Shown: piece after piece, positions 1 through 7,949 of the stretch
Layout of the letters: the number at the start of each line of letters is the position of its first letter
How positions within the stretch are numbered: the first letter of the stretch is position 1
NCBI GenBank assembly: GCA_035529695.1
Contig: DATKWD010000119.1
Span: 1-23,499, forward strand
From: DATKWD01 sp035529695
GTDB lineage: Bacteria > Actinomycetota > Acidimicrobiia > Acidimicrobiales > Salinilacustritrichaceae
Direction of reading: 5' to 3'
DNA: 23,499 bases
The notes under the pieces: model-generated
Told to the model about the DNA's origin: nothing
Database searches by the model: none
Seen by the model: only the letters and a program-made list of their open reading frames with translations
Translations under genes and position numbers: made by a program

Positions 1-474
1 TTTCGGCTCGAGCGAGCCGGCGCGACCTACGACTTCGACCCGGAGATCGTGGTCGAGCACCCGCCACTCGAACCTTCGTTCTGGACTCCGATTCGACTCG
101 CCCGGCGCTACTACTTCGACGCCTTGCTCGGGCGCGAACACCCCGAGCAGTACGAGGGCATGCACTCGGTCCGAAGGGTCGGTCCCGTGTCCCTGAGAGC
201 GGCCCGGCATCACGCTGCGAGTGGCTTCGTCCTCGCCGTCGTGTGGTTCGTCATCGGCCTGGTCAGCGGACGACGCGCGATCAGGAACACCGGCCTCGTG
301 GTGCTCGTCGCGACCTGGGCCGCCAACGTCGCTGCACTCAGCTGGAACCGAACGGTGCGTCCCCGCCACGTGATCCCGGTCATCGCGGCGGCAGCACTGG
401 TCCCGTTCAGCTACCTCTACAACTTCTGGCGGGGTGTCATCACGTTCCGCCACCATCCGCGGCCGTGGCGGTGA
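1..474 (+). CDS. Glycosyltransferase family 2, C-terminal part (5' end outside window)
   Basis: The reading frame is open from base 1 and ends at a TGA at 472-474, so only the last 157 residues are visible. The start of the fragment (RAGATYDFDPEIVVEHPP) and the following block with FW, ARRYYFDALLGREHP resemble the end of the catalytic domain of family 2 glycosyltransferases, which transfer sugars from nucleotide-sugars to lipid carriers or growing polymers at the membrane. Three hydrophobic stretches follow, at about residues 75-90, 97-116 and 125-142 of the fragment. This is the usual layout of membrane-anchored GT2 enzymes of exopolysaccharide loci. The gene converges on the polysaccharide operon on the other strand with a 6-base gap. 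The family call rests on a short fragment without the catalytic DxD region. Confidence 0.6.
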   Translation, partial: FRLERAGATYDFDPEIVVEHPPLEPSFWTPIRLARRYYFDALLGREHPEQYEGMHSVRRVGPVSLRAARHHAASGFVLAVVWFVIGLVSGRRAIRNTGLVVLVATWAANVAALSWNRTVRPRHVIPVIAAAALVPFSYLYNFWRGVITFRHHPRPWR

Positions 475-480
475 ACCGGC

Positions 481-2184
481 TCAGGACGTGGCGTTGGCCC
501 GCCGTGGCAGGGACACGCCCTCGGCTCCCGGCGGGGGTTCGACACCGAGGATGTCGATCATCGTTCGGGCGATGTCGGCGGCCGGGCGGCGTTCGGTGAG
601 GTGTTCGGGCTCGAACGACGGCCCACGGGCGGCCAGCCACCCGTGAGGTGAATGAGCACCGGTTCGTTGGAACGGGATCGGGCCCAGCATGCCGACCGCC
701 GGATGCCAGAGCGAGTCAGTCGGGCAGTCGATGACCATCATGATGTCGGCATCAGGTCCGGGCTCGGCCATCGGATCGTCGGCTCTGACACGGTGCACCG
801 AGCGAATCGGGCTGGCGCCGGTCCGGGGATCGATGATGCGCTGCATCTCGGCGATCGCCTCGTCACAGACGGCCTCGTAGTCGGCGGGATCGACCAGGCC
901 GTTGGCTTCGCGACCCTTCAGGTTGATCCGGAGGTGGATGTCGGTGAAGGTCGGGAGCGCGAAGTAGCGCATGGTCGGGAACAGGTCTCGGTACCAGCAC
1001 GCCGCCTGCCACTCGACGGACTCGTGGGCGAGTTCCTGATCCCTGATCTCCGCCGGGGTGAGCCGGGTCTCGGGTGGGACCGGCGTCGGCGTGCCCGATT
1101 CGAGCGACGGCTCGCGCCCGGCCACGGTCTTGATCCGCTCGAACACGCGCTCGGGCAGCAGCCGGCGAGCGACCGTCTTGACCCGGTCGGGCATCGACGA
1201 GGCGTACCGGTCGCGCATCCAGGTGTTGGCGGCCCACATCTTGGACGAATCGGGCACCACCGGCGGGCACCCGCGGGACACCCAGGCGTCGCGGTCGTTG
1301 TCGACGCGCAGCCGGGCTGCTCCGGTTTCGAGTCGAGCCACCAGTTCGGGCACCAGTGCCATCGACAACGCGTCGTCGGCGCCCCACATGCCGTGCAGCG
1401 CGAAGACCATGACATCGACCTCATCGTCCAGCGACTCGACGACTCGACCCATCTCCTCGTCGACCACGGCCATCACCTCGGCGTAGCGACGGCGGCAGTG
1501 ATCTGCGTGCTCGTGGCCGTGCAGGGGATGGCTCTCGTCGATCCCGTGCCAGAAGTTGTGACCGACGATGTGGAACTCCGACATGCACGTGAGGAACAGG
1601 CGCCAGTCGGGCCGTTCGGCCATCAGCTCGCGCATGATCTCGGCGCGGGCCCGAGCGCCCTGGATGCACCAGTCGGCGAGCGCGTCGATGTAGCCGGGCA
1701 CGAACCACGCGGGATCGAAGTCCTGGCCCAGCGCGGGGTGTGGGCCGTGGCGGGCATCGAGTTCGTCGAGGAGCCCGGTGGGCGAGGACGCCCGAGGGTG
1801 GTGCGCGCCATGCGCGCCCCAACCGGCAACCTGGATTCCCTCGATGTCGGGCAAGACCGCCAGTTGCGGACAGTCGAACACGATGGTCGGGAGTCCGGTT
1901 CCGGCGTACCAGGGCGATCCCCAGTACGGGCCCTGGGCCGTCGATGTGTAGGTCTTCGGATCGAAGTGCTCGATCCCCCAGTAGCGGGTCACGTCCCACG
2001 GTTGTGCCGTCACGAGTTGGGTCCAGATGTACTCGGACCGGTAGCACTCGACGTTGTCGGTCTCGGCAAAGGTCGACGCATCGACGAACGATGCGAGCCA
2101 GGGCATGGTGCCGTCGTCGAGCCAGCGCTCGAGGAACGTCCATTCCGCTGCGTCGATCGCCACTGCGAAGACCCGAGAATTCAT
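481..2184 (-). CDS. Alkaline-phosphatase-superfamily protein (type I phosphodiesterase-like)
   Basis: The protein has 567 residues and starts at an ATG whose ATGA overlaps the stop of the upstream glycosyltransferase, so translation is probably coupled. The N-terminus (FAVAIDAAEW, D11) matches the first metal ligand of the type I phosphodiesterase/nucleotide pyrophosphatase fold. The stretch RSEYIWTQLVTA (S50) lies where these enzymes carry the Ser/Thr nucleophile. H205, H209 and D216 (SEFHIVGHNFWHGID) and H511 (GAHSPHGW) fit later metal ligands. The usual SDHG motif reads ALHG (residues 262-265), so one Asp ligand is absent. There is no signal peptide, so a cytoplasmic or membrane-face role is likely. 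As the last gene of a polysaccharide operon it may hydrolyse or transfer a phosphodiester on the polymer or its lipid carrier; this role is inferred. The superfamily is clear, the substrate unknown. Confidence 0.75.
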   Translation of the reverse strand: MNSRVFAVAIDAAEWTFLERWLDDGTMPWLASFVDASTFAETDNVECYRSEYIWTQLVTAQPWDVTRYWGIEHFDPKTYTSTAQGPYWGSPWYAGTGLPTIVFDCPQLAVLPDIEGIQVAGWGAHGAHHPRASSPTGLLDELDARHGPHPALGQDFDPAWFVPGYIDALADWCIQGARARAEIMRELMAERPDWRLFLTCMSEFHIVGHNFWHGIDESHPLHGHEHADHCRRRYAEVMAVVDEEMGRVVESLDDEVDVMVFALHGMWGADDALSMALVPELVARLETGAARLRVDNDRDAWVSRGCPPVVPDSSKMWAANTWMRDRYASSMPDRVKTVARRLLPERVFERIKTVAGREPSLESGTPTPVPPETRLTPAEIRDQELAHESVEWQAACWYRDLFPTMRYFALPTFTDIHLRINLKGREANGLVDPADYEAVCDEAIAEMQRIIDPRTGASPIRSVHRVRADDPMAEPGPDADIMMVIDCPTDSLWHPAVGMLGPIPFQRTGAHSPHGWLAARGPSFEPEHLTERRPAADIARTMIDILGVEPPPGAEGVSLPRRANATS

Positions 2185-3317
2185 GGCTGAGACCCTATCT
2201 GTGCATCGGCGATCATCCGCCGGTACAGACCGACGAGGCCGTCGACGCAGCTGCCCCACGAGAACGCCGACAGACGAGCGCGTCCGCGATCCACCAGCAT
2301 GCCGGCGAGCTCGTCGTCGTCGAGCACCGTGCACAGCGCGCCTGCGAGCGCATCGACGTCGCCGACATCGACCAGCAGCGCCGCATCGCCCACGATCTCC
2401 GGAATCGCACCTGCGTTCGAGGCGACGACCGGCACGCCTGCGTCCATCGCCTCGAGCGGCGGCAGGCCGAACCCCTCGTAGCGTGACGGATACGCGAGCA
2501 CCGATGCCGCCGCGAGCAGGTCGCGCCGCGTCGTGCCGTCGACATAGCCCATCTGATGGATGCGCGACCGGTGGGGCGAGTTCGCGATCGCCGCTTCGAG
2601 CGGGTCGACCCGCCACCCAGCTGCGCCGACCAACACGAGGCGCAGATCGGTGTCAGCGGCTGCGAGCGCGTCGAACGCCTGCACGAGATCGACGAGCCCC
2701 TTGCGGGGCTCGAGGGTCCCGACGAACACGATGTTGCGTGCGCCGCCGATGAGCCGCCGGCCACGACCGGCGTCGCCACCCGCGCTCGCGTCGAAACCGT
2801 TCCACACGGTCACGACCCGTTCAGGGGCGATCTCGAAGTGCTCGATCACCTCGTCTCGCACGAAGTCGGACACGGTGTGGATCCAACCGCCGCGTCGTAC
2901 CGAACGGCGCACCATCGCCATCCACGTGTCGGTGAACGGCCCACGCAGCTCCGGGAACCGCAGCGGCGTGAGATCGTGCACGGTCGACAACGGCAATGCC
3001 GTGCTCGGTGGCACCCCGAAGTTGGCGTGGAGGATGTCCTGAGGCCCGGTCCACCGATCGATGCCCGGGTGGTCGAATCGGCTCCAGAGCCTCCTGACGG
3101 GGCGTGCCGGGAGCCGGATCGCCCTCAGCGGAACCGAGTCCGGCACGCGGGCGCGCACGTCGGTGAGTCGGCGGGCTGACACCGCCGTGGCGACGACCTC
3201 GATGTCGTCGCGACCGGCGAGGCCCTCGATGAGGCGCAGGGTGAACTGGCCCACGCCGGTCGGCGAATCGACGAGTGGGCTCGCGTCGACGGCGATTCGA
3301 GGTGGCCGCTGACTCAC
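2181..3317 (-). CDS. Glycosyltransferase family 4 (GT-B fold)
   Basis: This 378-residue protein starts at a GTG that overlaps the stop of the upstream polymerase gene (GTGA, 4 bases). It is a retaining GT-B enzyme that moves a sugar from a nucleotide-sugar donor to an acceptor in polymer repeat-unit synthesis. The N-terminal domain begins with IAVDASPLVDSPTGVGQFT (residues 8-26), the typical glycine-rich acceptor-side opening. The C-terminal Rossmann domain begins at about 195 (IVFVGTLEPRKG). The donor-site EX7E motif is E281-GFGLPPL-E289, followed by AGVPVVASNAGAIPE. The length is normal for the family. An upstream extension inside the polymerase gene is possible but would add low-complexity shadow sequence. 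The sugar specificity cannot be read from sequence. Confidence 0.88.
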   Translation of the reverse strand: MSQRPPRIAVDASPLVDSPTGVGQFTLRLIEGLAGRDDIEVVATAVSARRLTDVRARVPDSVPLRAIRLPARPVRRLWSRFDHPGIDRWTGPQDILHANFGVPPSTALPLSTVHDLTPLRFPELRGPFTDTWMAMVRRSVRRGGWIHTVSDFVRDEVIEHFEIAPERVVTVWNGFDASAGGDAGRGRRLIGGARNIVFVGTLEPRKGLVDLVQAFDALAAADTDLRLVLVGAAGWRVDPLEAAIANSPHRSRIHQMGYVDGTTRRDLLAAASVLAYPSRYEGFGLPPLEAMDAGVPVVASNAGAIPEIVGDAALLVDVGDVDALAGALCTVLDDDELAGMLVDRGRARLSAFSWGSCVDGLVGLYRRMIADAQIGSQP

Positions 3318-4819
3318 CGCGGTCGGCCGCGGCCCGAGACGGTCGGCGGTGCGTGGAGCTTGATCGGCTCGAGCGCCTGCCGCGATGTCGCCTCTGACGC
3401 GACCACCGCAGCGCTCAACCATCCGAACAGCAGCATCTGGGCGTTGCCGAATCGATCAGATGCCCCGGTGAACGTGCCGGTCAACTCGACGACCGCCAAC
3501 GCAAGGACACCGATGGCGAGAGCGAGGCCGGCGGCAGCGAGTCGAGGATCGTGTCGGAGTTCGAGCCGCCACAAACGGACTCCGAGCGCCCCGGTCGCCA
3601 CGATGAGGGCGAAGTAGCCGAGCACCCCCATCGGACCGAGCTTGAGCCAGAAGAAGAACACCGCCACATGGGTGTAGTTGCGACCTGCGCCGAACTCGAG
3701 CGACAGCGGGTGGCGAGCCTCCCAGGGCACCCCGAGCCCGATGCCGGTCCACTGATGTCGTTGGATCTCGCCGAAGACGTTGGTCTGCTCGTCGAGGCGG
3801 TAGCGATCCTCGGCGTCGTCGCGGATCTCTGCCCGTTGGACCACCGGGTTGTCGGAGTTGGTCGCTCCGCCCGCGTTGAGCATCAGTGCGCCGCCCGCGA
3901 TCACGAGCGCGCCCCCCAGCACCACCCAGGGACGTCCGCGCTTTCCGCTGGCCACCAGCACGACCAGCACGATGCCGAGGACGAGGCCGATCCAGAAGCT
4001 GCGTCGAAACGCGAGCACCAAGGACAGCGTCGCCACCGACAAGCCGATCCATTGCCACCGCGTGACCGCCCCCGGGCCGTACTTCAGCGCGAGCGCGAGC
4101 ACGCCGAGGATCAGGACGAGCGAGTTGTAGTTCATCGTCGGCGCGTAGAAGGTGATGCGCGTGCTCCCGAGGCTGCGCCCGGCACCGAGAACCCAGCCCA
4201 GGAGTCCGATCGCGCACTTCGCCGTGACGAGCGCGAACCAGAAGTTCATGAGCCGGGTCACGAGCCGGTACCGATCGACGGTGATGGCCGTCATGACCGC
4301 CATCACGACGAGCAACGCGAAGACGCGGAACGAGTTGAGGAGGGTGTTCAGGTCGGCTCCGGCGGTGTATCCGATCAGCACGCCACTCGCCATGCCCGCG
4401 AGGAGGAAGGGCACGGGCAGCCAGATCCACGGGCTGATGCGCGGCGCCCGTCGCTCGTTGTCGAGGTCGACGATCAACCCGACGATGATCGCCAGGATCA
4501 GTATGTCGGCGGGCTGCACCGGAAGGCCCGGCGCGAACTCGTACCAGCGGTCGGTGAATCCGAGGACGCCGGCGGCATCGTTCTCGAACACCGTGATGCT
4601 GAAGACCAGCACGTACAGCCCGTGATCGGGTCGCTGGATGATGTACCACCCGGCGGCGACCGCGACCGGGACGACGATGATCAGCGCGCCGACGGCATCG
4701 ATGGCGGGGATCAGGGCGATCGCCGTCGCCAGCGTGAGCACGGGAAGCGAGGCGAACGCGAGGAGGCGACGCCGAGCTTCAACTCTGGCTCGTGGTGTCC
4801 GTGGCGTCGTAGTAGCCAT
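3314..4819 (-). CDS. O-antigen ligase / Wzy-type polysaccharide polymerase membrane protein
   Basis: The protein has 501 residues and about twelve hydrophobic segments. A larger extramembrane loop lies at about residues 320-385 (after MLNAGGATNSDNP, up to the segment with NYTHVAVFFFWLKLG), as in Wzy_C/O-antigen ligase proteins. These join lipid-linked repeat units or ligate finished chains on the outer face of the membrane. The RRSFWIGLVLG and THVAVFFFWLKLG segments are typical of the family. The ATG at 4819 was chosen because a strong Shine-Dalgarno stretch (AAGGAAGG) sits 2 bases before it. The start lies inside the last 41 bases of the upstream kinase gene, and the stop overlaps the GTG of the next gene. 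This arrangement implies a coupled operon. Polymerase and ligase cannot be told apart by sequence alone. Confidence 0.82.
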   Translation of the reverse strand: MATTTPRTPRARVEARRRLLAFASLPVLTLATAIALIPAIDAVGALIIVVPVAVAAGWYIIQRPDHGLYVLVFSITVFENDAAGVLGFTDRWYEFAPGLPVQPADILILAIIVGLIVDLDNERRAPRISPWIWLPVPFLLAGMASGVLIGYTAGADLNTLLNSFRVFALLVVMAVMTAITVDRYRLVTRLMNFWFALVTAKCAIGLLGWVLGAGRSLGSTRITFYAPTMNYNSLVLILGVLALALKYGPGAVTRWQWIGLSVATLSLVLAFRRSFWIGLVLGIVLVVLVASGKRGRPWVVLGGALVIAGGALMLNAGGATNSDNPVVQRAEIRDDAEDRYRLDEQTNVFGEIQRHQWTGIGLGVPWEARHPLSLEFGAGRNYTHVAVFFFWLKLGPMGVLGYFALIVATGALGVRLWRLELRHDPRLAAAGLALAIGVLALAVVELTGTFTGASDRFGNAQMLLFGWLSAAVVASEATSRQALEPIKLHAPPTVSGRGRPR

Positions 4820-6278
4820 AGCCTTCCTTGGACACGTCGGCGCTGTTGTGGATGAATCCGACCAGCGGGACGTCGACGGCGGCGAGCGTCTGCGCGGCGC
4901 GTCGCACCTCCGAACGCTTGTCGCGACGGTGGTCGACCACGAGGACCACGGCATCGACGAAGCGGGAGAGGCTCAGGGCATCGACGACGGGCAGCACCGG
5001 AGCCGTGTCGAAGACCGTGAGGTCGTAGCGCGCCTTCATCTGATCGACGAGGTTGCCCATGTGGGGCGACGACATCGAGCCCGCGGGATCGGAGATCACC
5101 GCTCCGGCCGGGAGCACCTCGAGATACGAGCCGTTCGGTGAGCGCACGACGTGGGGCGAGCCGTGCTCGCTGCGGAGCTGTGACAGCGACGACGAGGCGT
5201 CGGACATGAGATCGCCGAGACCGGGCGACCGCGGGAGATCGAAGATGTCGTGTTGGACCGGACGACGCAGGTCGGCGTCGACGAGGATCACTCGCTGGCC
5301 CTCCTCGGCGAACGCTCGGGTGATCCCTCGGGAGAGCTGGCTCTTGCCGCTCCCGGGGTTCGCGCTGGTGATGAGCACGACCGGATGGCGGTCCGTCTGG
5401 AGCAGGAAGGACAGCTGCGTCCGGAGCTTCCGGAAGGCCTCGATGGCCAACGGCTCGTCGAGGCCCATGCGGGGAATCTCGGCGAGAAGGACGAGATCGA
5501 GATCGCGGCTGATCTCTGCACCTGTGTTGTAGCGATCGCTGAGGCTGGCCCTCGCGTAGAACGCGAGGGTCGCGATGAGTCCTGCGGCGATGGCAGCCAG
5601 GACCCCATCACGGAATGGCTTCGGAGACGCCGGTGAAGATGGCGCGGTCGCAGGCTGCACGACTCGGACGGCATCGAAGGACTGTCCGCGGATCTGGGCG
5701 AGCTGGGTCGTCAACGCCTCGACCTGACTGATGAGCGAGGCACGCTCGGCGCTGTCGGGATCGAGGGTGTCGATCCGGTCCGTGATGACACCGAGCTGGA
5801 ACTCGATCTCCGCGAGACGGTCCGTGCGCGATTCGTCGAGGTCCGCGAGGACCACCGCGGCGAGCGCATCGGCGTAGGCGTTCGCATACGCCGCGGCATC
5901 GGCGGGGTCGGGCGCCGACGCCGTGAAGTCGAGCAGCTGGGAGGACGCCCGCGCCGTGATGTCGATGCCGCTCGCCGAACCGCTGAGCTCGGAGCCGGCC
6001 TGCTCGACTGCGGCGGCATAGGTCTGGTCCGCCTCGTCGCTGACGGCGCTCGTGCGAGCGATCTCGCCGAAGAGGTTCGTCAGCGAGAGCAGTTCCTCGG
6101 ACCCCACGAACTGGTTCTCGATCTGTCGGCCGCTGATGACCTGGGCGGTGGCCCGCGCCTGGTAGGTCTCGGGCGCCCGGCTGCTGATCAGGTAGGTGAA
6201 CCCACCCACGATCACCGCGAACGCGACGATCCAGTACCGGCGACCCCAGACCGCGCGGAACTGGTCGTTGGGCTCCAT
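4779..6278 (-). CDS. Wzz chain-length domain fused to BY-type tyrosine kinase
   Basis: This 499-residue protein of polysaccharide export control has membrane segments at about 17-32 and 225-241, which flank an extracytoplasmic Wzz-like region that contains a helix-rich stretch (150-200). The cytoplasmic BY-kinase domain has Walker A (SANPGSGKS, 305-313), Walker A' (ILVDADLRRP, 331-340) and Walker B (VFDTAP, 422-427). The tail carries a tyrosine cluster (Y487, Y489, Y490), the usual autophosphorylation site. In the family, cycling between phosphorylated and unphosphorylated forms controls polymer length and export. It is the first gene of the operon. The ATG at 6278 gives the natural membrane-proximal N-terminus; no Shine-Dalgarno is visible before it. 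A small leader ORF stops 2 bases upstream. The tail codons overlap the start of the polymerase gene. Confidence 0.9.
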   Translation of the reverse strand: MEPNDQFRAVWGRRYWIVAFAVIVGGFTYLISSRAPETYQARATAQVISGRQIENQFVGSEELLSLTNLFGEIARTSAVSDEADQTYAAAVEQAGSELSGSASGIDITARASSQLLDFTASAPDPADAAAYANAYADALAAVVLADLDESRTDRLAEIEFQLGVITDRIDTLDPDSAERASLISQVEALTTQLAQIRGQSFDAVRVVQPATAPSSPASPKPFRDGVLAAIAAGLIATLAFYARASLSDRYNTGAEISRDLDLVLLAEIPRMGLDEPLAIEAFRKLRTQLSFLLQTDRHPVVLITSANPGSGKSQLSRGITRAFAEEGQRVILVDADLRRPVQHDIFDLPRSPGLGDLMSDASSSLSQLRSEHGSPHVVRSPNGSYLEVLPAGAVISDPAGSMSSPHMGNLVDQMKARYDLTVFDTAPVLPVVDALSLSRFVDAVVLVVDHRRDKRSEVRRAAQTLAAVDVPLVGFIHNSADVSKEGYGYYDATDTTSQS

Positions 6279-6280
6279 GG

Positions 6281-6322
6281 TCAGGCTCGCGCCACGCGAA
6301 CGGCTTCGATGCGGTCCACCAT
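6281..6322 (-). other. Possible 13-codon leader ORF before the Wzz/kinase gene
   Basis: The ATG at 6322-6320 begins exactly 9 bases after a TACACT -10 hexamer. The frame MVDRIEAVRVARA ends in TGA at 6283-6281, only 2 bases before the ATG of the Wzz/kinase gene. The kinase gene lacks a visible Shine-Dalgarno, so re-initiation by ribosomes that finish this short leaderless ORF would explain its translation. This is inferred from spacing alone; a 13-codon ORF can easily occur by chance. Confidence 0.3.
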
Positions 6323-6348
6323 GACGTCGGTAGTGTACGTCCACCATG
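6314..6348. promoter_or_regulatory. Divergent promoter pair with one shared -10 region and a flanking direct repeat
   Basis: On the plus strand TAGTGT (6331-6336) is followed after 9 bases by the ATG at 6346. On the minus strand the overlapping hexamer TACACT (6337-6332) is followed after 9 bases by the ATG at 6322. Both would give leaderless or nearly leaderless transcripts. The 10-base word GTCCACCATG is repeated at 6314-6323 and 6339-6348, on either side of the hexamers. No convincing -35 box was seen for either direction. The two polymerases could not occupy this site together. Confidence 0.45.
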
Positions 6349-7413
6349 CGGGTGTCGTTGATCCACGAATGGCTCACGAACCTCGCCGGCTCCGAAAAGG
6401 TCGTCCTGGCACTGCTCGACGCCTTTCCGCAGGCTCGCCTCTACACGTCGATGTTCGAACCGGAGGCGTTCGCCGAGCTCGACCCGGCTCGAGTCGAGAC
6501 GAGCTTCCTCGATCGCATCGGGCACAGCCCCACGGCGCAGACCCGCCTCGCGCCGCTGCTGCCACTGGCGATGCGATCGCTGACCGTTGCACCGTCTGAT
6601 CTCGTGATCACCAGCTTCCACAACTTCGCGCTGGCGACCCGGGCGCCTGCCGGATCGTGCCACGTCGTGTACTGCCACACGCCGACGCGATTCGTGCATG
6701 CGCGCTCGTCGATGAGCGAGGAGCGGCGGTTGGGAGCCCCGGGCCGTGTGGCAGCCCGCCTCTACGGTCGTGTGGATCGCCGGCTCGGTGGGCGCGGCGA
6801 TGTCTGGGTCGCGAATTCGCACCACATCGCGCAGCGCATCGAGGGGGCGTACGGGCACGACGCACGCGTGATCCATCCGCCGGTCGACGTCGAACGGTTC
6901 GCAGCTGCGCCACGCTCCGAGGGCGAGCACTACGTGATGGTCGGACGGCTGGTGCCCTACAAGCGCGCCGAGCTGGCCATCCGCGCGTTCGAGGGACGTG
7001 AAGCGACGCTGCACGTCGTGGGCGACGGACGCGACCGAGAGCGCCTCGAGGAGCTGGCACCGCCGAACGTGCGGTTCCTCGGGCGGGTCGACGACGCACA
7101 GCTCCCGGGCATCATGGCCGGCGCTCGCGCGCTGTTGTTCCCGGGCGAGGAGGACTTCGGGATCACGCCGGTCGAGGCGATGGCCGCCGGCACGCCGGTC
7201 ATCGCGTATGGGTCGGGAGGCATCCTCGACACGGTCACGCACGGACGGTCCGGGGTGTTCTTCTCGTCCCCCGACGTCGACGCGGTACGCGAGGCCATCG
7301 ACACGTTCGAGGCACGGACCTGGGACCATGCGGCGATCGCTGCCGACACGGCCCGATTCAGCAGGCAACGGTTCATCGATGCGTTCCGCGAGCTTGCCGC
7401 CGAACTCACGTGA
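6346..7413 (+). CDS. Glycosyltransferase family 4 (WbaZ/mannosyltransferase-like)
   Basis: The protein has 355 residues and starts MRVSLIHEWLTNLAGSEKV, the typical opening of GT4 enzymes that build O-antigen and exopolysaccharide repeat units. The motif VVYCHTPTRFVHAR (108-120) is typical of WbaZ-like mannosyltransferases. The C-terminal donor domain has MVGRLVPYKR (198-207) and the EX7E motif E269-DFGITPV-E277, followed by AAGTPVIAYGSGG. The gene diverges from the Wzz/kinase operon and shares its promoter region. Its transcript would begin at or a few bases before the ATG, so no Shine-Dalgarno is expected. It ends before a strong hairpin. Its opposite orientation within the locus suggests separate but linked control. 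The sugar donor is inferred only from similarity. Confidence 0.87.
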   Translation: MRVSLIHEWLTNLAGSEKVVLALLDAFPQARLYTSMFEPEAFAELDPARVETSFLDRIGHSPTAQTRLAPLLPLAMRSLTVAPSDLVITSFHNFALATRAPAGSCHVVYCHTPTRFVHARSSMSEERRLGAPGRVAARLYGRVDRRLGGRGDVWVANSHHIAQRIEGAYGHDARVIHPPVDVERFAAAPRSEGEHYVMVGRLVPYKRAELAIRAFEGREATLHVVGDGRDRERLEELAPPNVRFLGRVDDAQLPGIMAGARALLFPGEEDFGITPVEAMAAGTPVIAYGSGGILDTVTHGRSGVFFSSPDVDAVREAIDTFEARTWDHAAIAADTARFSRQRFIDAFRELAAELT

Positions 7414-7447
7414 AGCGGCACCGACACCGATGACCGCACGCCAAAAC

Positions 7448-7481
7448 GATCGAATCGGCCCCGTTCGGGGCCGATTCGATC
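7448..7481 (-). terminator. Perfect 15-bp hairpin terminator between convergent genes
   Basis: The arms 7448-7462 and 7467-7481 are exact inverted repeats (GATCGAATCGGCCCC) around a GTTC loop. Read on the minus strand, the stem is followed by GTTTTGG, a short T tract, so it best fits termination of the LPVTG gene. It also lies 34 bases past the plus-strand glycosyltransferase stop and could act in both directions. Confidence 0.75.
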
Positions 7482-7500
7482 CAGAGACGGGTCGTCGGGC

Positions 7501-7797
7501 TCAGGTGGGGTCGGCAGCGCGGCGCTGGTAGCGCACCAGCACGAAGCCCGCACCGACGGCCACGAGGCCGAGCACGGTCAGACCCACGATGTCGCTGCCC
7601 GTCACCGGGAGCGACTGCCCCTGGGCGATCACCTGGGGCGGGTCGGCCTTCGCGAGGTCGATCTCGAGCACCGTCGGGGGTGTCGTGGTCAGCGGGTACG
7701 TCTCGTCGTCGGTCTGGGCCGAGGCCACCGGAGCGAGAGCGACGAATGCCACGAACAGCAGGGCTGCAACGGCGAGAAATGAACGGACACGGAGCAT
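7501..7797 (-). CDS. Small LPVTG sortase-anchored surface protein
   Basis: This 98-residue protein has three parts. First is a signal peptide (basic MLRVR, hydrophobic 8-22, likely cleavage after A25-S-A27). Second is a mature region of only about 35 residues, rich in Thr, Asp and Pro. Third is a sorting signal: LPVTG at 63-67, a hydrophobic segment at 70-88 and a basic tail (RYQRR). Sortases cut such motifs between Thr and Gly and attach the protein to the cell wall. AAGGTG lies 9 bases before the ATG as a good Shine-Dalgarno. There is no sortase gene in the window. The gene sits between the polysaccharide locus and the DUF4012 gene. The function of so short a wall-bound peptide is unknown. 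The sorting signal is clear. Confidence 0.8.
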   Translation of the reverse strand: MLRVRSFLAVAALLFVAFVALAPVASAQTDDETYPLTTTPPTVLEIDLAKADPPQVIAQGQSLPVTGSDIVGLTVLGLVAVGAGFVLVRYQRRAADPT

Positions 7798-7949
7798 GAG
7801 TCACACCTTGGGTTTCGGATTGGCGTAGCCGCACGTTAGCGAGGCCGCGCGGCCCGAAACCACAGAACGTAGCAATTTCTCGAAATCTGTAGCCATGTGC
7901 TCACGATGGGTGCGGGAGGGGCATGAACGCGAGCACACATCGATGGCTC
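7798..7949 (-). promoter_or_regulatory. Upstream region of the LPVTG gene
   Basis: This gap separates the LPVTG gene from the end of the DUF4012 gene and is locally AT-richer. TAACGT (7838-7833, minus strand) fits a TANNNT -10 and would give a leader of roughly 30 bases that contains the Shine-Dalgarno. An imperfect palindrome, ATTTCTCGAAAT (7875-7886), lies further upstream and could be an operator. No gene is visible here. Confidence 0.25.

Noticed and set aside
652..2190. Long open plus-strand frame opposite the phosphodiesterase gene
   Set aside because: GC-rich codons on the true strand create long antisense frames. This one has Arg/Gly/His-rich composition with no recognisable motif, while the minus strand encodes a recognisable family.
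6279..6377. Upstream extension of the Wzz/kinase protein
   Set aside because: The added residues are His/Arg-rich, overlap the divergent glycosyltransferase start and cross the shared promoter. The ATG at 6278 gives a normal Wzz N-terminus.
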